DNA of 6,523 nucleotides from an uncultured Pseudomonadota bacterium (lineage in GTDB: Bacteria > Myxococcota_A > UBA9042 > CAIXZC01): NCBI GenBank assembly GCA_937876385.1, contig CALFHQ010000189.1:1-6523 (forward strand), given 5' to 3'. Below are positions 1-5,945 of the stretch, in pieces. The stretch's first letter is position 1; every line of letters starts with the position of its first letter. The position numbers were made by a program, and so were the translations under genes. The notes beneath the pieces are model-generated. The model was not told the DNA's origin and made no database searches. It saw only the letters and a program-made list of their open reading frames with translations.

Positions 1-475
1 CCACCACCGGTTCCTCCGCCTGGGCCCCCATTCCAGTGAACTGCCGGGCATCTTCAGGAGCCTCAAGAAGTTGCTCCAGTGAATGCACCAGGTGCCTTTG
101 AGAGTAGTCCAGAGAGCACGCCACACCGTGGAATGTTTCGTCCGCCAACAACACCCCCGGCCCACTCAACGCCAACACAGCATCCAACTCCCTGGGAGCC
201 AAACGATAGTTCAAAGGCGCCAGAACAAGACCCGAGCGAATGCAGGCGAAGAGCAACTCAAACAAGACTGGATGGTTCATGGCCAACACAGCCACCCGAT
301 CCCCCCGCTCCAAGCCGAGACCCTCGGTGAGCCACAACGCCGTGCGATGCACTCGACGGTTTAACTCATCATAACTCCAATCCACCCCGTCGCTGACGAG
401 AGCCGATTTCGAAGGATGGTACTCCGCAAAGCGCGCGGGGTAGTCCACAATGGAGCGGTGCCCACTGGTCTTCAT
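1..475 (-). CDS. AMP-dependent acyl-CoA synthetase/ligase (N-terminal part, truncated by window edge)
   Basis: This is the first 158 residues of an ANL-superfamily enzyme that would activate a carboxylic acid with ATP to an acyl-adenylate and then to acyl-CoA. Residues about 8-25 form the usual entry segment (IVDYPARFAEYHPSKSAL). They are followed by a TWSY-like strand (VDWSYDEL, 31-38), the GDRVAVL strand (58-64) and the family landmark LAPLNYRLAPREL (85-97), where a one-position-shifted alanine/proline pair marks the medium/long-chain CoA ligase type. The sequence ends at EEPVV, where relatives enter the ATP-binding TSGTTG loop, so that loop should lie just outside the window. The ATG at 475 overlaps the TGA of the upstream gene (ATGA), and GGGAGG lies 6 nt before it, so the start is well supported. 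The acyl substrate cannot be assigned from this part. There is no signal peptide; the enzyme is cytoplasmic. Confidence 0.9.
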   Translation of the reverse strand, partial: MKTSGHRSIVDYPARFAEYHPSKSALVSDGVDWSYDELNRRVHRTALWLTEGLGLERGDRVAVLAMNHPVLFELLFACIRSGLVLAPLNYRLAPRELDAVLALSGPGVLLADETFHGVACSLDYSQRHLVHSLEQLLEAPEDARQFTGMGAQAEEPVV

Positions 476-813
476 GACCTGCCTCCCTTTCCAACCTCCA
501 CAGGATTCCAAGACTCAACCCGACGCCGAATGGACTCGGTGGCGCTAGCCATCTTGTCGGTGGAGCATTGCACCCCCCGAAGCCAACCCGAGGTCCACTT
601 TTCGCACGCAGTAAGAGAAGTCTCCCCGCCTGGAAAGGTCTCTTTGGCCCAGGTGGTTTCTTCGGAGACGTAGCGCCCCAGTTCAGCGATGAACTCCCCC
701 TGCTGAACCAGCGATTCGTGCTGCAGTCGCAAAATCGCTGCCAGAACGTTTCGAGAGTGCTGCAAACTCTCGGTGGCTCGACTCAACGCCCTAATCCCTC
801 TATGGCTCTTCAT
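472..813 (-). CDS. Small helical phasin-like protein of unknown function, translationally coupled to acyl-CoA synthetase
   Basis: This is a 113-residue protein, almost entirely predicted helix, rich in Gln, Glu, Ser and Ala. It has no signal peptide or membrane segment. Heptad-like patterns run through residues about 8-55 (ATESLQHSRNVLAAILRLQ and on) and about 70-100 (STDKMASATESIRRR). Size, composition and amphipathic helices recall phasins, which coat polyhydroxyalkanoate granules, but I see no diagnostic motif, so this is only a resemblance. I chose the ATG at 813 because GGAG lies 5 nt upstream; an in-frame TTG at 834 would add seven residues and would place that SD inside the gene. The stop overlaps the start of the acyl-CoA synthetase by 4 nt, pointing to one mRNA and coupled translation. 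It could equally be a small coiled-coil accessory of the synthetase. Confidence 0.72.
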   Translation of the reverse strand: MKSHRGIRALSRATESLQHSRNVLAAILRLQHESLVQQGEFIAELGRYVSEETTWAKETFPGGETSLTACEKWTSGWLRGVQCSTDKMASATESIRRRVESWNPVEVGKGGRS

Positions 814-862
814 GGTCACTCCAATACGATTCAATCAAATTGCTGCACCGCACCATAACGAC

Positions 863-890
863 AGTGTAGCCCGGGTCGCATCGAGGTCAA
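863..890 (-). promoter_or_regulatory. Sigma70-type promoter for the phasin-like/acyl-CoA synthetase pair
   Basis: Read on the minus strand, TTGACC (885-890) is separated by 16 bp from TACACT (863-868). They match the -35 and -10 consensus at 5 of 6 and 4 of 6 positions. Transcription would start near 856, leaving a leader of about 43 nt before the ATG at 813, with the GGAG ribosome site in it. The leader contains CTGC-N3-GCAC (843-853, plus-strand reading). That is one base away from the CTGC-N3-GCAG inverted repeat described for PhaR regulators of phasin genes; I regard this as suggestive only. Confidence 0.55.
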
Positions 891-996
891 GGACTTTTTT
901 GCTGTATTGCAACAAAGAACAACCGGGAATGATTGCCAGTCGAGATGACTCTGCCTGGAAAGTCAGAGGGAGGGGGACGGAGAGCTCCACGGCACG

Positions 997-1245
997 CTAA
1001 GCCCTCGAACGACTTGGGGGGGGGGAAGGCCGAAGCAACGACTCCAATCGTCGCGCATCGCTCCACCACAAGTAGAACAACACACCGGGAAGAACCAGAA
1101 CTCCGACGTGCCGCACCCCCAAAGAGACCGAGAAGCGGGCAGCAGGGGTCGGTTCACGGTCGCTCACAGCGAGGAAGAGCAGACGTCCTGGGAGGTAATA
1201 CCCAAACGCCAAAAAGAGCAGGATCCAAAGGATCTGGCCCATCAT
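997..1245 (-). CDS. Small two-helix membrane protein of unknown function
   Basis: This is an 82-residue hydrophobic protein. A first membrane segment covers residues about 5-27 (ILWILLFLAFGYYLPGRLLF), then a short polar loop DREPTPAAR, a second segment at about 43-61 (GVRHVGVLVLPGVLFYLWW), and a basic, proline-rich tail. The sequence starts ATGATG; a GGGGGA purine tract lies just upstream. The second ATG (1242) has the better spacing to it (5 nt), so the true product may be one residue shorter. A TTG at 1281 is in frame but would lie upstream of the ribosome site and within the candidate promoter. No family is recognised. The tail is encoded across a run of ten C, so its reading frame is sensitive to one-base changes. 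Hydropathy and start signals make it a likely real gene, but it stands alone and unrecognised. Confidence 0.6.
   Translation of the reverse strand: MMGQILWILLFLAFGYYLPGRLLFLAVSDREPTPAARFSVSLGVRHVGVLVLPGVLFYLWWSDARRLESLLRPSPPPSRSRA
1016..1025. repeat. Homopolymer of ten G (C10 in the minus-strand gene)
   Basis: A run of exactly ten G on the plus strand encodes Ser-Pro-Pro-Pro near the end of the small membrane protein (residues 74-77). A gain or loss of one base would replace the short SRSRA ending with other tails: 42 residues ending at 887 for one extra C, or 17 residues ending at 963 for one fewer. This is the only such tract in the window. It may be a contingency locus, or simply a place where sequencing or assembly is unreliable. 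Confidence 0.9.
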
Positions 1246-1266
1246 GTTCCCCCGTCGTGGACACTG

Positions 1267-1295
1267 ATTGTCCGCCCGCAAACCCTCTGCGTCAA
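1267..1295 (-). promoter_or_regulatory. Candidate sigma70-type promoter for the small membrane gene
   Basis: On the minus strand TTGACG (1290-1295) lies 17 bp upstream of GACAAT (1267-1272), matching 5 of 6 and 4 of 6 consensus positions. A start near 1260 would give a leader of about 15 nt carrying the GGGGGA ribosome site. It lies in the 87-bp gap after the repeat-protein gene, where I see no clear terminator, so read-through from upstream is also possible. Confidence 0.42.
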
Positions 1296-1332
1296 CGGAA
1301 TCAAAACAATCCAGTGAGGGGCTCTTGGCTGC

Positions 1333-3888
1333 CTAGTCTTCTCGAAGTGCATCCAGGACGAAGGGTGTCAATCGAATCACCCCCAAGAAGAGTCCCAGAA
1401 GGAGAATCAGGAGGAAACCCTGGGGGGCCTCAGTCGCCGTGGATATCGAGCACCCCCCCGACGATGCCTTGTCGGTCAGGCTGCTGGGAAGGTCCTTTTC
1501 CTGGATGGGGGTGACCTTGATGGAGTCGGGCAACCCGGTTCCTCCATTTCCATCCTTCTCTTCTACAATGTCCTCGGGTTCCAGGCAGGAGGGATGAAAC
1601 TCGCCAATGCAGGCTCCGCTCCCGTCGCAGTGGTCGTTGAAAGTGCAAGGGTCTTCGTCGTCGCAGGGTTTCAGAGACCCCGGAGGACAAGGCTGCAGTT
1701 CGCAGATGCTCTCTTCGTCGATGTCTCCGTCGCAGTCATTGTCAAGGTCGTCGCAAACCTCGTCGGAGGCTCCTTCCAGAGGGTCACAGGTCTGCAGTGC
1801 CCCCTTCCAGCAATCGGAGACGGTGTGCTCGCACTCCCCTTGACCGCAAGTGGTCTCGCCAAAACCTTCGTCGGTCTGGCCGTCGCAGTTGTTGTCGAGG
1901 CCGTCGCACTCCTCGTCAGCCGCACCGTTCATCGGGTCCAGGCACTCCTGGGGCTGCCCTTCCACGCAATTGTGGACGACGTGGGCGCACTCTCCCAAAC
2001 CGCAGGTCGTGTTTCCAAGTCCCTCGTCCACCTTGTCATCACAATCGTTGTCGTAGTTGTCGCACACTTCAACAGAGGCCCCAAAAAGCGGGTCGCACTC
2101 CTGAGACACTCCGTCCACGCAGTTGTCCACTTCATGCTCGCAGGGTCCCAAACCACACGTCGTGGTGCCCATCTCTTCGTCGGTGCTTCCGTCGCAGTCG
2201 TTGTCCAAACCGTCACACTCTTCGGTAGCGGCACCCTCCATCGGGTCGCATTCCTGGGCTTCACCCAAGACACAATTCTGCAACACCCGGTGGCACTCCC
2301 CTACGCCGCAGATGGTGGTTCCCAACCCTTCGTCGATGAGCCCGTTGCAGTCGTTGTCCAACCCGTCGCATTCCTCCGGCGACGTTCCATCGAGGGGATT
2401 GCAGTACTGAGTCTGACCGTTAACGCAGTTGGGCACGACATGAAGGCACTCGCCAATGCCACACATTGACTCGCCCATGTTCTCGTCGATGAAGCCGTCG
2501 CAGTTGTTGTCGATGTTGTCGCACACCTCCATCTGCATTCCGAGGTAGGGATTGCAGTACTGCGGAAGCCCACCGATACAATTGTCCTGGGTATGTTCAC
2601 AGATTCCGAGGCCGCAGGTGGTGGTACCTTGCTCCTCATCCGTAGCACCATCACAATCGTTGTCCACCCCGTCGCAAATCTCGTTACCTGCACCGCTGGA
2701 GGGGTCGCACACCTGCAAAGTCCCTTCCTGGCACGCCATGATCGTCTTGGCGCACTGCCCCACTCCACACGAGAGGGTTCCCAAATCCTCGTCCGTTACA
2801 CCATCACAGTTGTTGTCGAGGCCATCGCAAGACTCTTCCGTCGCCCCTTCCAGCGGATCGCACGAGTTGTAATCGCCGTTGAAACACCGCGGCACCGAGT
2901 GAGCGCACTCCCCATGACCGCAGTTGATGTTCCCAAAACCCTCGTCCGTAAAGCCGTCACAATCGTTGTCGAGGCCGTCGCACAACTCGTCAATGGAACC
3001 CAGGTAGGGATCGCAATCCACCATTCCCCCGTCGTTGCAAAGGGGCACGGTGTGGAGACACTCGCCCAAACCGCAAGACGCTTCCCCGAAGTCTTCGTCG
3101 GTGTCCCCGTCGCAATCGTTGTCGAGGCCGTCACACAACTCGTCAATGGCCCCGAAGTACGGGTTGCAGGGGGTTGCCACCCCCTCCACACAGTTGGCCT
3201 GGTTGTGATAGCAGATGCCCACCCCACAGGTGGTAGAGCCCATCTCTTCGTCTACCGAGCTATCGCAGTCATTGTCCACGTTGTCACACACCTCCAATTC
3301 CCAACCGTCCAGCGGATTGCAGAACTGAGGCTGTCCGTTGAAGCACTTTGGCACCGTGTGAAAACACTGCCCTACACCGCATTGATAGTTTCCTAAGTCA
3401 TCCACACCGCCATTGCAGTCGTCGTCGTCCCCGTTGCAAACCTCGATGTTGGCTCCATAAAAGGGGTCGCACTCCTGGAGCTGCGCTTGGTAACAGTTCT
3501 CGATGGTGTGCTCACAGATGCCCAGGCCGCAGGTGGTCTGCCCCAGATCCTCGTCGGTGTAACCGTCCCCGTCGTTGTCCACCCCATCGCACACTTCGAG
3601 ATCTCGTTTGGCACGGTATGGCACCAACGCCCCGTTCACATTCTCAAAGGCGTCCAGGGGAGGGGCGAGTTCCCGTTGCGCGAAGAAGGCCCCAGGCTGG
3701 GGCATGGACTCGGTGGGCAAGGGGATCTCTCCAAAGCCAGCGTCACTCCCTTCAAACAGTTCCCAGTCGGCGCTTTGCAAAGGGGCCTCCCCTTCGTCAC
3801 AGCCAACAATCCAGGACAGAATCGAAGCCAAAGCGATGACCAGAAGAAAAGTTCGCAGCCGCGGGGCAGGTGAATCGGTTCGTTGCAT
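1333..3888 (-). CDS. Giant Cys/Asp-rich repeat lipoprotein (MopE-type putative metal-binding repeats) with MYXO-CTERM-like tail
   Basis: This is an 851-residue exported protein. Residues 1-30 form a signal peptide (basic start, hydrophobic FLLVIALASILSWIVGC) ending in a lipobox IVGC, so Cys30 is the probable lipidated residue; Asp follows it. A 67-residue acidic linker leads to twelve full repeats of about 51 residues (98-709). Each has the form E-x-C-D-x-x-D-N-D-C-D-G-x-x-D-E, then C-G-x-G-x-C-x-H, then x-C and C-D/N-P-x-x-G. A thirteenth is partial (710-725). The DNDCDG/DE core is the 'putative metal-binding' motif of MopE-like proteins and resembles Ca-binding DxDxDG loops; six Cys per unit suggest three disulfides. 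A different Cys-rich module (729-768, with DPCTFNDHC) and an acidic linker follow, then GGCS (Cys813), a 15-residue hydrophobic segment (824-838) and a short tail. I chose the ATG at 3888 (GAGG 5 nt upstream) over the in-frame TTG at 3915. Likely envelope-anchored; the ligand is unknown. Confidence 0.88.
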   Translation of the reverse strand: MQRTDSPAPRLRTFLLVIALASILSWIVGCDEGEAPLQSADWELFEGSDAGFGEIPLPTESMPQPGAFFAQRELAPPLDAFENVNGALVPYRAKRDLEVCDGVDNDGDGYTDEDLGQTTCGLGICEHTIENCYQAQLQECDPFYGANIEVCNGDDDDCNGGVDDLGNYQCGVGQCFHTVPKCFNGQPQFCNPLDGWELEVCDNVDNDCDSSVDEEMGSTTCGVGICYHNQANCVEGVATPCNPYFGAIDELCDGLDNDCDGDTDEDFGEASCGLGECLHTVPLCNDGGMVDCDPYLGSIDELCDGLDNDCDGFTDEGFGNINCGHGECAHSVPRCFNGDYNSCDPLEGATEESCDGLDNNCDGVTDEDLGTLSCGVGQCAKTIMACQEGTLQVCDPSSGAGNEICDGVDNDCDGATDEEQGTTTCGLGICEHTQDNCIGGLPQYCNPYLGMQMEVCDNIDNNCDGFIDENMGESMCGIGECLHVVPNCVNGQTQYCNPLDGTSPEECDGLDNDCNGLIDEGLGTTICGVGECHRVLQNCVLGEAQECDPMEGAATEECDGLDNDCDGSTDEEMGTTTCGLGPCEHEVDNCVDGVSQECDPLFGASVEVCDNYDNDCDDKVDEGLGNTTCGLGECAHVVHNCVEGQPQECLDPMNGAADEECDGLDNNCDGQTDEGFGETTCGQGECEHTVSDCWKGALQTCDPLEGASDEVCDDLDNDCDGDIDEESICELQPCPPGSLKPCDDEDPCTFNDHCDGSGACIGEFHPSCLEPEDIVEEKDGNGGTGLPDSIKVTPIQEKDLPSSLTDKASSGGCSISTATEAPQGFLLILLLGLFLGVIRLTPFVLDALRED
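1714..3597 (-). repeat. Twelve-and-a-third tandem repeats of a ~153-bp coding unit
   Basis: The repeats follow each other with no gaps inside the lipoprotein gene. Ten full units are exactly 51 codons; unit 2 lacks one codon in the DDLGN stretch and unit 11 has one extra (CLDP). The thirteenth unit stops after the DIDEE core. Almost all units keep six Cys; in unit 1 the Cys of DNDCDG is Gly. DNA identity between units is only partial, with the best-kept stretch coding for DGLDNDCDG, so the array is old or diversified rather than freshly expanded. The same periodicity creates long open frames on the opposite strand. Confidence 0.93.
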
Positions 3889-3947
3889 GAGCTCCTCGGA
3901 TTCCTCTTGGGACAAGGCTCTATTCTATCGAGGGGGCTTTCAACCTG

Positions 3948-5135
3948 TCAACGACCTCCTGCACCTCCCGGTTCCAGGAAGGCAGTCCCGGGCACTCGAT
4001 GGTCATCGGGGGATTCCCCCATGAGTCGCTGCGCAATGTTGTCGTAAAGGGCATCGAACACGTCCAGGCCAAAGCCAGCCCCTGAGCGCAACCAATCGGT
4101 GTGGGACTCAACAAGGTCCTTGTGAAAGAAATGCCCGCAAACGTCCAAGTGGTCTCCCGCAACCATTCCGGCAAGTTCTCCCCAAACCTGAGAGCAGGTC
4201 GGAACGACGCCATCGTTGTCGCGCTTCCCCGGGACAAACCCCCAAACGTCTTGGGCGCGCTTGGCGAACTGTTTGGGGAAGGGAGGGTAGGGGTAGATAG
4301 CCGACGCCCTCCCGGTGAGTCGATAGAGCACCTGAAAGAGGGAGTAGGAGGGAGCAAAGTAAGGGTCTCGCAATCCCTTCAAGTAGACCAGCGCACTGGG
4401 GCGCGGCGCCCCTGTGACGTAGGAAAGGTATTGTACATCCGGGTTGTCCACAACGGCAGCGTTGAAGATATCCATTCCCTCTGCGCTGACTTGAAGGAGG
4501 GCTCCCTGGTCTTCTGCAATGTTGTGCATGAACCGGGTGATCTCCTCTTGCCGTTCCCTGCTTAAATCGGAAAGAAGATGCTCGGTGAGGTAGTCGAGGA
4601 GGGTGTTGTCCAGTCCCAGGACATCGTCCAAGCGAGTAAGATAGGAGAGAGCCCGTCCCGCCCAAGTGTAGCCTGTACGACCCACTCCCTTCATGGAGAG
4701 GATCATCACGAGGCTGGTTGCCAGGAGCATGTGTTTGCCTGCGAGGTTGGTGAAAAAACCTGCGATGGGGGTTCCGTAGTTGGGGGTGGCGAGGGTCACC
4801 AATGTATTCACGACCTTCCCGACCTGGTCTTCTTCCGGCCCCAGCGAGACACCCGGTGAGACCAGCAGGCGCCCATCAAGCCCTCCGGTGCTGTGACCCA
4901 ATATGTGAATGCGACCGAATCTCTGCGGTTGGCTTTCCTGAATGATTCTGGCCAGAATCCGTGCCCGCTTTCGAATGGAGGCGGTGGGGAGTGTGGGAAC
5001 GGCAAACACGTCCAGCTCGTGATTTGCTGCCTCAAAGCGGCGTTTGAGGGCCTGCTCGACGTGCGAAAAGTAGTTGATGTTCCCGAGGGTGGAGAACCCG
5101 AAGAACCCAGGGACGAGGAACACGGCGTGTTTCAT
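3948..5135 (-). CDS. Alpha/beta-hydrolase, triacylglycerol lipase-like esterase
   Basis: This is a 395-residue protein with the layout of bacterial lipases. The first strand and oxyanion loop are LVPGFFGF (7-14). The nucleophile elbow is GHSTGG (80-85), with Ser82 as the predicted catalytic serine. The acid is probably Asp308 in NDGVVP, and the histidine probably His329 in GDHLD (His335 is an alternative). An insert between about 130 and 300, containing hydrophobic stretches such as LLATSLVMILSM, would form the cap over the active site. There is no signal peptide, so it probably acts in the cytoplasm on ester lipids or a storage polyester; the substrate cannot be read from the sequence. Start: ATG at 5135 with GGAGG 5 nt upstream, a strong ribosome site. 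The repeat lipoprotein starts 59 nt after the stop on the same strand, with no obvious terminator between them, so they may be co-transcribed. Confidence 0.87.
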   Translation of the reverse strand: MKHAVFLVPGFFGFSTLGNINYFSHVEQALKRRFEAANHELDVFAVPTLPTASIRKRARILARIIQESQPQRFGRIHILGHSTGGLDGRLLVSPGVSLGPEEDQVGKVVNTLVTLATPNYGTPIAGFFTNLAGKHMLLATSLVMILSMKGVGRTGYTWAGRALSYLTRLDDVLGLDNTLLDYLTEHLLSDLSRERQEEITRFMHNIAEDQGALLQVSAEGMDIFNAAVVDNPDVQYLSYVTGAPRPSALVYLKGLRDPYFAPSYSLFQVLYRLTGRASAIYPYPPFPKQFAKRAQDVWGFVPGKRDNDGVVPTCSQVWGELAGMVAGDHLDVCGHFFHKDLVESHTDWLRSGAGFGLDVFDALYDNIAQRLMGESPDDHRVPGTAFLEPGGAGGR

Positions 5136-5460
5136 ACCTACCTCCAGAAAGTGGGATGTGCCTCTTCACCCATTCAACACCGGCTGGAGGACAAAACCAA
5201 GGCATTCTCTCTCGTGACGGCCTTCACAGCGCTCCACTTTCTTTCTCCGCGTCATGTTTTCTTTCGCACATCGCTGTCCAGCACTCAGTTTCTATTGTCT
5301 TTGCTGTCACATTTACCCTTAAAGGTTTATTGTTTCCCCCGCCAAACGCAGCCCATTCCGTCTGCAATCAAAAGAAGAGCCCCTGGCCAGACTTTTTGCA
5401 CGAATTCCCTTGCAATGCCGCTTTGCGCCGTGCTAACTGCTCTAAGAACCGGAACTTGGA

Positions 5461-5485
5461 TCCAGAGTCCCTTGCGGACTCCGGA
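5461..5485. repeat. Inverted repeat / potential hairpin upstream of the regulator operon
   Basis: The arms are TCC-a-GAGTCC and GGACTC-c-GGA around the loop CTTGC: a 6-bp perfect stem, one mismatch, then three more pairs. There is no T-run on either side in either orientation, so a rho-independent terminator is unlikely. It lies just upstream of the presumed promoter and may be a protein-binding dyad or an incidental structure. Confidence 0.5.
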
Positions 5486-5527
5486 GAGACTTGTAGAAGA
5501 TGTGTTGTATAAAGACCACTTGTTTTA

Positions 5528-5541
5528 TTACATTTATGTAA
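5528..5541. promoter_or_regulatory. Perfect 14-bp palindromic operator candidate (TTACAT-TT-ATGTAA)
   Basis: Six-base arms TTACAT and ATGTAA flank a central TT, 19 bp before the response-regulator ATG and 8 bp before its AGGAG ribosome site. TACATT within it (5529-5534) could serve as a -10 with TTGTAT (5506-5511) 17 bp upstream. In that case a bound repressor would block transcription; if instead TATAAA at 5508 is the -10, the palindrome lies in the leader. The regulator family is unknown. Confidence 0.48.
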
Positions 5542-5560
5542 CTACGAAAAGGAGTACAGA

Positions 5561-5941
5561 ATGGCGAAAATCCTGATCGTGGATGACGACAGAGACCTTG
5601 TGGAAGCGTGCAAACTCTTCCTCGAAAGAGAGGGTCACGAAGTCGCAGCCGCTTACAACCGCCCGGATGGGATGGAAGCAGTGGCTGGCGAACAGCCGGA
5701 CCTTCTCATTCTGGACGTCATGATGGAGCAGCCGGATGATGGATTTGCAATGGCTCAGGAACTGCGTCGGCAGAATTTCATAAAGCCGATCCTGATGCTC
5801 ACCAGCATTTCAAAAGTCTCCGGTATGGACTTCGGGCAGGACAACGAGCTCGTACCCGTCGATGACTTTGAAGAAAAGCCCATCGAGCCGGCGAAGCTGT
5901 TGGCCAAGGTCAAGGAACTTCTCGAGAAAGCGGAGGGCTAA
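5561..5941 (+). CDS. Single-domain response regulator (CheY-like receiver)
   Basis: This is a 126-residue protein consisting only of a receiver domain. It has the acidic pocket DDD (8-10), phospho-acceptor Asp52 in ILDVMM, Thr81 in MLTS, and the conserved Lys106 in EKP. The MDFGQDNELVPVDDF insert before EKP is longer than in CheY and is, as I recall, typical of receivers that sit beside NuoE/NuoF/hydrogenase-type genes. No output domain is present, so it must act by protein contact or as a phosphorelay step; no histidine kinase is visible here. Start: ATG with AGGAG 6 nt upstream. The stop is 4 nt before the NuoE-like start, and the GGAGG for that gene lies inside the last codons here, indicating one operon with coupled translation. 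Confidence 0.92.
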   Translation: MAKILIVDDDRDLVEACKLFLEREGHEVAAAYNRPDGMEAVAGEQPDLLILDVMMEQPDDGFAMAQELRRQNFIKPILMLTSISKVSGMDFGQDNELVPVDDFEEKPIEPAKLLAKVKELLEKAEG

Positions 5942-5945
5942 CAGA

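Larger units (their letters stand above)
5136..5560. other. Divergent intergenic region (no gene seen)
   Basis: These 425 bp separate the leftward lipase gene from the rightward response-regulator operon, so they should hold promoters for both. The middle part (about 5240-5340) is pyrimidine- and AT-rich. I see no convincing coding frame: the plus-strand open frames here lack ribosome sites and continue antisense to the lipase gene or end within the regulator in another frame. No confident lipase promoter could be picked. Toward the regulator a TATAAA (5508-5513) is a possible -10 without a good -35. Two inverted repeats near the regulator gene are listed separately. Confidence 0.7.

Noticed and set aside
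933..1514. 193-codon plus-strand open frame (Pro/Arg/Ser-rich)
   Set aside because: Low-complexity translation antisense to the small membrane gene and to the end of the repeat protein, spanning the G10 run, without a ribosome site.
1594..2469. 291-codon plus-strand open frame with Val/Ala-rich repeating sequence
   Set aside because: It is the mirror of the tandem repeats: GAC/AAC Asp and Asn codons read as GTC/GTT Val on the other strand. It has no ribosome site, and the minus-strand frame has the coherent protein family.
2593..3396. 267-codon plus-strand open frame
   Set aside because: Same antisense artefact of the 153-bp coding repeats; no plausible domain.
1714..3597. Regularly spaced DNA repeats that could suggest a CRISPR array or satellite
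   Set aside because: The period is 153 bp, in frame, and the unit is an imperfect protein repeat; there are no short identical repeats with unique spacers.
3889..3947. Possible terminator between lipase and repeat lipoprotein
   Set aside because: Only a weak interrupted dyad (AAGGCTC/GAGGGGGCTT) and no T-run on the minus strand.
5397..5417. Sigma54-like promoter (TTGCACG ... TTGCA)
   Set aside because: The elements are 7 bp apart instead of 4 and the first GG is broken, so the spacing does not fit.
4893..5576. 227-codon plus-strand open frame crossing the divergent intergenic region
   Set aside because: Its first third is antisense to the lipase and its end runs out of frame into the response-regulator gene; no ribosome site and no coherent domain.
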